Shown in pieces: positions 17,610 to 24,690 of a DNA stretch of 34,535 nt; within the stretch, counting starts at the first letter, position 1; each line of letters begins with the position of its first letter. The notes beneath the pieces were generated by a model. It saw only the letters and a list, made by a program, of their open reading frames with translations, did no database searches and had not been told where the DNA came from. The position numbers and the translations under genes were made by a program. Origin of the DNA: Deltaproteobacteria bacterium (GTDB taxonomy: Bacteria; Desulfobacterota; DSM-4660; Desulfatiglandales; HGW-15); NCBI GenBank assembly GCA_019307745.1, contig JAFDJA010000007.1, forward strand, positions 1 through 34,535, in the 5' to 3' direction.

Positions 17610-18248
17610 TTAATCCCCTCCTTCATACTCTAATAAAAATTTATCAAAGAATCTTTCCATGTATTCATGACGTTTTTGAGCAATACTTTTTCCTTCTTTT
17701 GTCAGCATTCGATTTCTTATTTTGGAAAGCTTTATCTTGAACTCACGATACCCTGTATCTTCTTCTGAGTAGGCCTCTGTATTTTCCAGGTCTATATAAG
17801 GATTGTGAAATTTTGCGCCAACCTCCCCCGCAAACTGAAAGGCCCTTGCTATCCCGATGGTCCCTATTGAATCAAGCTTATCCGCATCAAACAGAACCTT
17901 GGCTTCAATAGTCTCAGGTCTGTTATTCCTTCTAAATCTATGTGTCTGGATAGAATGGATAATATTCCTTTTGCTATTGTCTGGGATAGGAGAATCCTTT
18001 AATAAATTTCCAGCTATTTCTGCACCCTTTTCAGCATGGCAGATCATACCATTTGATTCATCCTGGGATAAACGCCCCACGTCATGCAGGAGGGCTGCTA
18101 TCTCTAATACTTCAATATCTGCCCCTTCAGCTTCTCCTATCCGCAAACACAGGTTACACACACGTTCCGTGTGACTCCAGTCATGACTCCCTCTGCTGTT
18201 GGAAAAGGCTCTTATTGCATACTCTTTTATTTCCTTAACACTTAACAT
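17610..18248 (-). CDS. HD-domain phosphohydrolase (YedJ-like)
   Basis: A 212-residue single-domain HD protein. Metal ligands are visible as SHDWSHTERV (His22, Asp23, His26) and ALLHDVGR (His55, Asp56), with a later HAEKGAEIA histidine and DADKLDSIG aspartates. The set matches the YedJ/YpgQ group of nucleotide or phosphate-ester hydrolases; the substrate is unknown. AGAGG precedes the ATG at 18248. It converges with sat and lies downstream of the TerB-like gene on the same strand with a gap of 224 bases, so the two may not share an operon. Confidence 0.85.
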   Translation of the reverse strand: MLSVKEIKEYAIRAFSNSRGSHDWSHTERVCNLCLRIGEAEGADIEVLEIAALLHDVGRLSQDESNGMICHAEKGAEIAGNLLKDSPIPDNSKRNIIHSIQTHRFRRNNRPETIEAKVLFDADKLDSIGTIGIARAFQFAGEVGAKFHNPYIDLENTEAYSEEDTGYREFKIKLSKIRNRMLTKEGKSIAQKRHEYMERFFDKFLLEYEGGD

Positions 18249-18472
18249 TATCTGCCTCTGAATAAAGCCTGGATCTTGTAACAGCTATCTGTTCTGACTT
18301 AAAGCGCCTCACTAACAATGATATGGACGTGTACAAAAATCATGGGCCAATGACTTTATTATTAAGCCATTTTCTAATGAGGAACTGAGGGGAAAAATCA
18401 ACATGATTCCAGACACAAACAAATAGGTCCAGCAAGCCACCTGGATGTAATAGGATCTACTTGAAAAAGCTT

Positions 18473-18922
18473 TCAATCCCTGTGAAGCACCTCCAGTTTG
18501 GCATCAATAAGTTGTTTATGGGAAAGACGCAACAGGTTAGCGAGTTTATGAATTAGATAATCCTCATGTTGATCCAACTTTCCGTCTGAATAGGCTACCT
18601 CCCAGATTATCTCTATAATTCGAATTTTTTCATCCATTGAATAGTTTTGATTAATAAGATTGGTAAACTTCCAGAGATCTATACTTCCCTTAAGTTCCTC
18701 TTCGGAAGCAGTTATCAGTTCTGAAATATCTTCATCTGATAGATCATAGCTTTTCTTTAATATGGAAAGAATATCCTCTCTTTCAGATTCACTGAATTCT
18801 CCATCAATTCCAGCCATCTCCAAGAGAATAGCACAGGTTGCGATACGAATATCATGGGGGGTACCTTCCTGTTTTGTGTTATCCTGAGAATTACTGAAAA
18901 ATTTTTTTACAAGATCAATCAT
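18473..18922 (-). CDS. TerB-like helical protein
   Basis: A 149-residue all-alpha protein with the TerB duplicated pattern: an acidic loop GIDGEFSESERE at the first helix pair and a second YSDGKLDQHEDYLI. TerB domains bind divalent metal through such acidic loops and were named from tellurite resistance, but most stand-alone copies have no proven role. No signal peptide. AAAGGAG lies about 10 bases before the ATG. No other ter genes are nearby, so a tellurite function should not be assumed. Confidence 0.75.
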   Translation of the reverse strand: MIDLVKKFFSNSQDNTKQEGTPHDIRIATCAILLEMAGIDGEFSESEREDILSILKKSYDLSDEDISELITASEEELKGSIDLWKFTNLINQNYSMDEKIRIIEIIWEVAYSDGKLDQHEDYLIHKLANLLRLSHKQLIDAKLEVLHRD

Positions 18923-19332
18923 TATTATAGTTACTCCTTTTGTTTTAGATCGTTCAATTCTACTATGTCATAATAAAGGTGTTTAGAGAAGCTAAGATCA
19001 TGCATCAGATATAGTAGACCTTTTTTTTCATAATTGTATATAATAATGGTTCATCCCTATTCGGTCTGCAGGCTGCAGGTTTGATTAAAAGATTGTAGCT
19101 TTATACCCATAAAAGAGTCAAGTCAACAAGCATCCGGGTTGCTATTCCTGACTTTATTACATGTCTGATAAAAGTGCAGATTCTAATCATACTATTATGA
19201 TTGATACTTCAGAAATTCCCCGCTCAATGCAGGGAAATGTCACTCAGAATGTCATTTTTTTGACATTTTAGCACAATATCCTCTGTTTATTGCTGTTCAC
19301 ACCAATTCAATTCCCCTATCTTTCTGTGGTGA

Positions 19333-19545
19333 ATAATCATTATCAGAAGGTACACCGCCTGCGAGAAAATTTTTACAGGTGTTGTCCGATTTATTCTTTA
19401 CAGTTTAAAAAATAAATCAGATGCAACTGATTTTACTGAAAAAATATCTTCTTGTCTTAAGTATATCCTGATAATAGAGGCGGAGGTTGCCGATCTTAAG
19501 TCATGTACAGGCAAATCCTTTGAGACTTTTTTTTCAATGAATTAG
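19333..19545 (+). pseudogene. Coding-like fragment without start codon
   Basis: After an in-frame TGA the frame stays open for 70 codons and includes YTACEKIFTGVVRFILYSLK, then ...KISSCLKYILIIEAEVADLKSCTGKSFETFFSMN. Amphipathic helices are evident and the composition is protein-like. No ATG, GTG or TTG start with a ribosome binding site is present at its 5' end, and the short ORF at 19161-19271 in another frame could be the detached N-terminus. This fits a decayed gene; the family is not recognised. Confidence 0.35.
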
Positions 19546-19593
19546 CTAGAGGCTACAGCAATAATGACTTAAAATTATCAAAGAATATCAAAA

Positions 19594-19624
19594 TTGACAT
19601 GTCTGGCCCGAATCCTGCTATATA
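19594..19624 (+). promoter_or_regulatory. Overlapping sigma-54 and sigma-70 promoter candidates
   Basis: CTGGCCCGAATCCTGCT has GG (19605-19606) and GC (19617-19618) with exactly 10 bases between, matching the -24/-12 layout of sigma-54 promoters, although the bases around the GC are imperfect. TTGACA (19594-19599) with GCTATA/TATATA about 17-19 bases downstream is an alternative sigma-70 reading of the same DNA. Either would give a leader of roughly 150 bases for the HDOD gene. Confidence 0.4.
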
Positions 19625-19778
19625 CAAATAAAAACAATTGGGATAAAATTCAATGCTGTATAAATTCAAGGTTAAAATTATGCCTGATTATTTCATTCTG
19701 ACGGGCATATTGATTAAGCCTTCATTCAGCTGATATTTATCTGTTATTCTATTTGTTAATGTTAATATCTAGAAGGTT

Positions 19779-20666
19779 TTGGGTGTCCAATTGGACAATA
19801 GTGAACGATTAAAACGGATCCAGAAATATATAGACTCTATGCCGAGTTTGTCAACAACGGCCAATAAAGTTGTACAGGTATGCAATCAACCCAACACATC
19901 GGCCAATGACCTGAACAAGATAATCTCGCTTGATCCCGTGCTTACCGGACAAGTCCTCAAGCTCATTAACTCGGCCTATTATTCCTTGCCGAATAAAATT
20001 ACCTCTGTAACCAGAGCTATTGTAGTGCTGGGACTAAATACAATAAAAAATCTAGCCCTGAGTTCAGCCATACTTGATGGGCTTAGGAAACATGATAAGA
20101 GTGCTCTCTCCATGGACTTGTTTTGGAGCCATTCGCTATGTGCGGGTGTTATGGCAAAAGCCCTGGCCGGACTAAAGAGGATTCCCCCATCTGTACAGGA
20201 GGAGTACTTTATTGCGGGCCTACTCCATGACCTGGGTAAAATACCGCTCAGCACATGTTTTCCTAACCGTTATGGGAAGATGCTTGAGATATTGAAAATA
20301 AAAAATATCCCTTTGATTCTGGCTGAAAAAAAGGTCTTTGGGCTGAATCACTGTGAGGCAGGAAAGATGATAGTTGAAAAATGGAGATTATCTGAGCAGA
20401 TTATTGATGTCCTGGAACACCATCATGATCCGGAAAATGCGGCAGAAGAGAATCAATTTCTTGTCAGTGGTGTGGCCATAGGCAACTTTTATTCATACTT
20501 TTCTGAGATAGGCGATGCAGGAGATATAAGGCAGGAGCCTTCCAACATAGAAAGTATTCTTCAGATCGTAGGATTTGAATGGGATGGAATTTCTGAGCTT
20601 GATGAACAGGCCAAAGATGCTATTGAAAAAGCCCAGATATTCCTGCAAATGGGAAAAGGAGACTGA
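19779..20666 (+). CDS. HDOD-domain signalling protein
   Basis: A 295-residue protein almost filled by an HDOD domain: MPSLSTTANKVVQVCNQP near the start, VLTGQVLKLINSAYYSLP, then AGLLHDLGKIPL and LEHHHDPENA. HDOD proteins bind or signal in response to second messengers or stress and often sit upstream of output genes. TTG 19779 gives the longest protein, but AGAAGG is only 2 bases away; TTG 19791 is 14 bases from it, so the start is uncertain by four residues. A 14-base perfect palindrome spans these starts. The next gene begins 3 bases after the stop, so the two are translated from one message. Confidence 0.85.
   Translation: MGVQLDNSERLKRIQKYIDSMPSLSTTANKVVQVCNQPNTSANDLNKIISLDPVLTGQVLKLINSAYYSLPNKITSVTRAIVVLGLNTIKNLALSSAILDGLRKHDKSALSMDLFWSHSLCAGVMAKALAGLKRIPPSVQEEYFIAGLLHDLGKIPLSTCFPNRYGKMLEILKIKNIPLILAEKKVFGLNHCEAGKMIVEKWRLSEQIIDVLEHHHDPENAAEENQFLVSGVAIGNFYSYFSEIGDAGDIRQEPSNIESILQIVGFEWDGISELDEQAKDAIEKAQIFLQMGKGD
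19784..19797. repeat. Perfect 14-base palindrome at the HDOD start
   Basis: TGTCCAATTGGACA at 19784-19797 is fully self-complementary. It lies across the two candidate TTG start codons. It may be a repressor site or a short hairpin controlling translation. Confidence 0.5.
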
Positions 20667-20669
20667 GAT

Positions 20670-21587
20670 ATGAGAGTGAAATTCTGGGGGGTTCGTGGTT
20701 CAATCCCCTGTCCAGGTCCTTTAACAGTAAAGTATGGCGGCAATACACCTTGTATTGAGCTACGGTTTGATGATATTGACCGGCTGATAATCATTGACGC
20801 AGGGTCAGGGTTACGTGAGCTTGGCAATTTCATGATGGCAAATGACCTGCCCAAAGGGCCTATAAAGACTGAGATTTTCCTTTCCCATACACATTGGGAC
20901 CATATCATGGGATTTCCATTTTTTGGTCCCATATACATCCCCGGCACCCAGATTAAAGTCTACGGTACAGACTCTTATGATAATGATACCCTTGAATCTA
21001 TTGTAGGAGGACAGCTAACCTACCGATATTTCCCTGTGCGGCAGGCAGAGCTTGGGGCGAATATCGAGTATATCCACCTGAAAGAGGAAAAATTGAACCT
21101 TGGTGACGGGATCACATTGATTACAAAATATCTCAATCATCCCCTTCTCTGTCTTGGATTCAGATTCGACTATAAAGGAAAATCTTTCTGCACAGCCTAT
21201 GATACTGAGCCATTTAGGAATATTTTCACTTCCGATCCTGCAGACCCCTCATACGATGAAGCGATGTTTCTTGAAGGACAGACAGTAGTAGAGGAACAGA
21301 ATAAGGCAGTTGAAGAGTTTTTTAACGCTGCTGATCTGCTAGTGCATGATAGTCAGTACACATCCAATGAGTATGAGACGGATAAAAAGGGGTGGGGCCA
21401 TTCATCTATTGAACATGTCTGCCCTGCTGCAAACCGCACCGGAGTGAAGAGAATGGCGCTCTTTCATCATGAGCCTTTACGCTCAGATGCCCAGATAGAT
21501 GAACTGGCAGAAATTCACTGTGCGCCTGATAAATATGGCAATACAGAAATCTTCTTTGCCCGGGAAGGAATGGAAATTGAGCTTTGA
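20670..21587 (+). CDS. MBL-fold hydrolase (cyclic-phosphodiesterase-like), coupled to HDOD
   Basis: A 305-residue metallo-beta-lactamase-fold protein. MRVKFWGVRGSIPCPG and KYGGNTPCIE are typical of the PhnP/YycJ-related group, and the zinc motif is SHTHWDHIMG (His73, His75, Asp77, His78). Later ligands lie in LNHPLLCLG, DTEP and HDSQYTSNE. Related proteins cleave phosphodiesters including cyclic nucleotides; the substrate here is not known. It starts 3 bases after the HDOD stop codon, so the pair likely works together, possibly in second-messenger turnover or response. The operon ends at the terminator at 21607-21638. Confidence 0.83.
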   Translation: MRVKFWGVRGSIPCPGPLTVKYGGNTPCIELRFDDIDRLIIIDAGSGLRELGNFMMANDLPKGPIKTEIFLSHTHWDHIMGFPFFGPIYIPGTQIKVYGTDSYDNDTLESIVGGQLTYRYFPVRQAELGANIEYIHLKEEKLNLGDGITLITKYLNHPLLCLGFRFDYKGKSFCTAYDTEPFRNIFTSDPADPSYDEAMFLEGQTVVEEQNKAVEEFFNAADLLVHDSQYTSNEYETDKKGWGHSSIEHVCPAANRTGVKRMALFHHEPLRSDAQIDELAEIHCAPDKYGNTEIFFAREGMEIEL

Positions 21588-21606
21588 AATACCTGTAAAA
21601 GATTAT

Positions 21607-21638
21607 AAAAAAAACGGGCACTTAGGCCCGCTTTTTTT
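21607..21638. terminator. Bidirectional terminator between MBL gene and cysC
   Basis: CGGGC (21615-21619) and GCCCG (21626-21630) form a stem with a 6-base loop, flanked by an A run on the left and a T run on the right. The layout works on both strands, serving the convergent genes on either side. Confidence 0.85.
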
Positions 21639-21660
21639 ATTGTCTTGATCAAGTCGATTA

Positions 21661-22272
21661 TTAACAATTTACAATGCCTTTTTCCCTCAAATATGAAATA
21701 ATCTGATCAACACTCTCCTCAATAGAGAGCTTATCAGTATCTACAATTATTTCAGGATTAGTCGGCTCTTCATAGGGGGCAGAGATTCCTGTAAACTCAG
21801 GAATTTCGCCTGCACGCGCTTTTTTGTAAAGCTCTTTTGGATCCCTGTGCTCACACTCTTCAATGCTGCAGCGAGTGTACACCTCAAGGAACTCACCTTC
21901 TTTATTCAACTTCCTGGCACTGTCCCTGTCTGATCGGTAGGGAGAAATAAATGCTGTCATAACAATTATCCCAGCCTGTGCGAAAAGATACGCCACTTCA
22001 CCGATCCTGCGGATGTTCTCTTCCCTGTCTTCAGGGGAAAAACCAAGATCCTTGTTTAATCCATGCCTTACATTATCTCCATCCAGCACATAGCTATGGC
22101 AACCCATTTTATGGAGCGAACTCTCCACAGCATTTGCCAATGTGGATTTTCCTGAAGCAGATAGGCCAGTATACCATATTACAACTCCTTTATGCTTAAA
22201 CATAACTTCCCTATCCTCTTTTGAAACAGTTGACTCATGCCACTTAATATTTGTGCTTTTAACTCCTACCAT
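21661..22272 (-). CDS. cysC: Adenylylsulfate (APS) kinase
   Basis: A 203-residue protein with Walker [10 protein letters not shown] (36-44), the nucleotide/APS-binding [16 protein letters not shown], and the phospho-serine type [10 protein letters not shown] motif. The C-terminal lid has [14 protein letters not shown]. It phosphorylates APS to PAPS, used for sulfonation or assimilatory sulfate use. The start at 22272 has AAAGGAGAG. It is a separate gene from sat, which lies about 4 kb away in the window; here APS kinase is not fused to ATP sulfurylase. A weak promoter (TATAAT, with TTGATA 15 bases upstream) is seen on the minus strand at 22296-22322. Confidence 0.93.
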   Translation of the reverse strand: MVGVKSTNIKWHESTVSKEDREVMFKHKGVVIWYTGLSASGKSTLANAVESSLHKMGCHSYVLDGDNVRHGLNKDLGFSPEDREENIRRIGEVAYLFAQAGIIVMTAFISPYRSDRDSARKLNKEGEFLEVYTRCSIEECEHRDPKELYKKARAGEIPEFTGISAPYEEPTNPEIIVDTDKLSIEESVDQIISYLREKGIVNC

Positions 22273-22599
22273 TATAACTCTCCTTTCATATTCCTATTAT
22301 ATTTCTTTCATACCAATATCAAGAATAGAGTGCTTTGATTAATTTCACCGCAGGATCTCAAATATGGCTTTCAGCATGATGATTTCGAAAAGCATTCTAT
22401 CCTGTTGGTATTAAACAGAACTGCCACGTATATACTAAAGATGTATGTTTGTAAACTATAATTTATATTATGAACTAAACGTAATGCTGATTGTCTATCC
22501 ACTATTGAGTACCAATTTTCCAGTTCTCAGCTATATGGTACAGACAACTCTTTTCAAACCTCTGGCGGTATAAATCCTGAAATCTGGAAATATCTGAAT
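22273..22599. other. Intergenic region upstream of cysC
   Basis: It holds the cysC promoter candidate (minus-strand TATAAT at 22296-22301, TTGATA at 22317-22322) and the end of the glycogen operon. No terminator hairpin with a T run is clear after the last GH57 gene, and no other gene is seen. Confidence 0.4.
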
Positions 22600-24690
22600 T
22601 CACGACAGCTCAAAAAGCCTTAACCGGATCTGAAAATGGATCTTTTGGCCCATAGGAAGTTCAATGGGATAAAGAAAAAGCAGGCTTGTACCCTGGTAGG
22701 AGGCTTCAAATCCCTGCTCGGATTTTGAGACTGTTATCAGGGGGAAAACCCAAGCAGTAACAGGCTCTGAAAATCTAAATGCAGCGGTGATCCTGTCTGT
22801 CTTATTGACAAGCTCAAACTGACTTATTCCGATTTTTTCCCTTGACTCTGATATCTCTATCCTGCTCCCTGTTTCAGGGATATAACAGTACCTGCCCTTA
22901 TCTTTGTCTGAAAACAAATTCAGGTTGAACTCACAACCATAAAGACATGAAAGGTTTTTGTCAGCAACTCCCTCAAATTCATAGTCCACAAACACTGAAC
23001 CTGAATTATTGACACGGATCCCCTTTTTTACTGAAACCAGTGTATCCTCTACTATGCCTGTCCTTGAAAATTCAACCCCCGCATCATTTGTGGACAGATG
23101 AGTTCTTTCTATTTGATATTCTGCCTGTACAAAATCACCTAGCTCAGTGTAATTATTTACAATATAGTCTTCTATGGAAGTATCATCGGACAGAAAATGA
23201 TCAAGCAGGGAGGTCCTTGTGTAGCGGTCATAAATAAGCAGAGACCTGAAGTTCCCGTCTCCTGGATTACCCATATTGTGGATAGAAGATATTCCCTCCT
23301 CTTCCTGAGGAACCGAAGTTTGGGGCATATCATTAATGTGACGATGGTATGCCTCATGTCTCCTTGTAAGGACATCGCTTAGGTTAATCTCCAAAGGTAT
23401 GTGGCAAACCTCGAAAAGTCCTCCCCCTCGACCAGGATCAATACCCAAGCTCAACTCTCTGTTCCAGATAAGGACCTCATCATTTCCATCCTTGTCAATA
23501 TCTACCTGGAATAAGGCAGGCATGTCTTCAGAACCTTCAATAATAGACTTTTGCGCCCTGATCAGATTGTCATGGATTGCCCTTCTCAGATGGCCAAGAT
23601 AAAGACCACCGAATACCCCATGCCAGTATGCACAGTTGCACTGGGCCTTCCACAAAAACTCCCTTGCCTTCAGGTCCTCTCCAACCTTTTCACTAAGAAA
23701 GAGCATCTTCTTGTGCATACGATTCGATTCATCATACTTGATCAGAAAATTATCCCATATTCCGCCACGCACAAAAGGCCTCCATTCTTCCCAGCGCCCT
23801 TCATTCTTAAGAACTGTGATAATATCTTCCAGTCGTTCACTCTGACTGGGAGCTAAGGCCCATTCTGTCATCTCTTCATAAGATGCCTGGGGAAGATATA
23901 CACGTCCAAGCGGAATGCTGGTTTCAATTACCTTTCCAGGAAGGATCATCTCCAGCCAGTCCCGGTTCTCCTGGACAGACTGAAAAAATTTCTCCAGCCA
24001 TCCCTGTTTAATGACCCATTCATATGTACCTGGCCAGACACCAAATTTTTCTCCGTCATCTCCGTATACCACCAGACAACGACCTTGATCATTGAGCCAT
24101 TTCAGGTGGTTGATAACATCATCCACCGGTTTGAAAGGGATAAAGTAGCGCATCTCCATTGGCGTAGCAAGAAGACTCATGGTGCGGCCCTCTTTCTCTG
24201 TCACATACCGGCCGTAAATCTCATGTTCCCCGAGCCCTGCATAGCAGAGGTGGGTGTCATCAACAATAGTGTACTTCATCCCTGTCCCTTCAAGAGTCAG
24301 AGGTAGATTCGGGTCCCATACCCTTTCTGTTAGCCAAAAGCCGGTCGGTGCTTGGCCAAATTTCCTGCTGATAAAATCATTCATCATCTCCACTTGTCCC
24401 TTGATATCCCTTCCCGGAATAGTGGCAAGTAAAGGCTCAAAAAAGCCACCAGACAGAAATTCGACCTGACCGTTTTCTGCCATAGAGGCCATAAGATCCA
24501 GGTGCTCAGGGGTGTTGGCTTCTATCCATTCCAGAAGCGGCCCAGAAAAATGCAGGCCGCATTTGATTAAGGGATGAGACTTCAAAAGTTTGAGCATAGG
24601 CAGATAGCATTTTTTCAAAGCCATCTCAAAGACACTGTCAAAATTTCCAACAGGCTGATGACAATGAAAGACCATTGTAAGATTAAGCAT
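22600..24690 (-). CDS. GH57 4-alpha-glucanotransferase-type enzyme
   Basis: A 696-residue glycoside hydrolase family 57 protein. Glu122 in WLTERVWDP is the expected nucleophile and Asp212 in VYGDDGEKFGVWP the acid/base, at nearly the same positions as Glu123/Asp214 in the Thermococcus litoralis 4-alpha-glucanotransferase. The C-terminal DUF1925/1926-type domains follow, including a calcium-loop-like DIDKDGNDEV. It transfers or cleaves alpha-1,4-glucan chains. It starts 8 bases inside the end of the DUF3536 gene, with GAGGAG upstream, so the two are translationally coupled. It is the last gene of the glycogen operon. Confidence 0.88.
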   Translation of the reverse strand: MLNLTMVFHCHQPVGNFDSVFEMALKKCYLPMLKLLKSHPLIKCGLHFSGPLLEWIEANTPEHLDLMASMAENGQVEFLSGGFFEPLLATIPGRDIKGQVEMMNDFISRKFGQAPTGFWLTERVWDPNLPLTLEGTGMKYTIVDDTHLCYAGLGEHEIYGRYVTEKEGRTMSLLATPMEMRYFIPFKPVDDVINHLKWLNDQGRCLVVYGDDGEKFGVWPGTYEWVIKQGWLEKFFQSVQENRDWLEMILPGKVIETSIPLGRVYLPQASYEEMTEWALAPSQSERLEDIITVLKNEGRWEEWRPFVRGGIWDNFLIKYDESNRMHKKMLFLSEKVGEDLKAREFLWKAQCNCAYWHGVFGGLYLGHLRRAIHDNLIRAQKSIIEGSEDMPALFQVDIDKDGNDEVLIWNRELSLGIDPGRGGGLFEVCHIPLEINLSDVLTRRHEAYHRHINDMPQTSVPQEEEGISSIHNMGNPGDGNFRSLLIYDRYTRTSLLDHFLSDDTSIEDYIVNNYTELGDFVQAEYQIERTHLSTNDAGVEFSRTGIVEDTLVSVKKGIRVNNSGSVFVDYEFEGVADKNLSCLYGCEFNLNLFSDKDKGRYCYIPETGSRIEISESREKIGISQFELVNKTDRITAAFRFSEPVTAWVFPLITVSKSEQGFEASYQGTSLLFLYPIELPMGQKIHFQIRLRLFELS

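Larger units (their letters stand above)
18923..19778. other. Long intergenic region with promoter signals and gene relics
   Basis: 856 bases without a complete gene. It holds a 36-codon ORF starting at 19161 (MSDKSADSNHTIMIDTSEIP...), the start-less fragment at 19333-19545, and overlapping promoter candidates at 19594-19624 that probably serve the HDOD gene. Confidence 0.45.
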
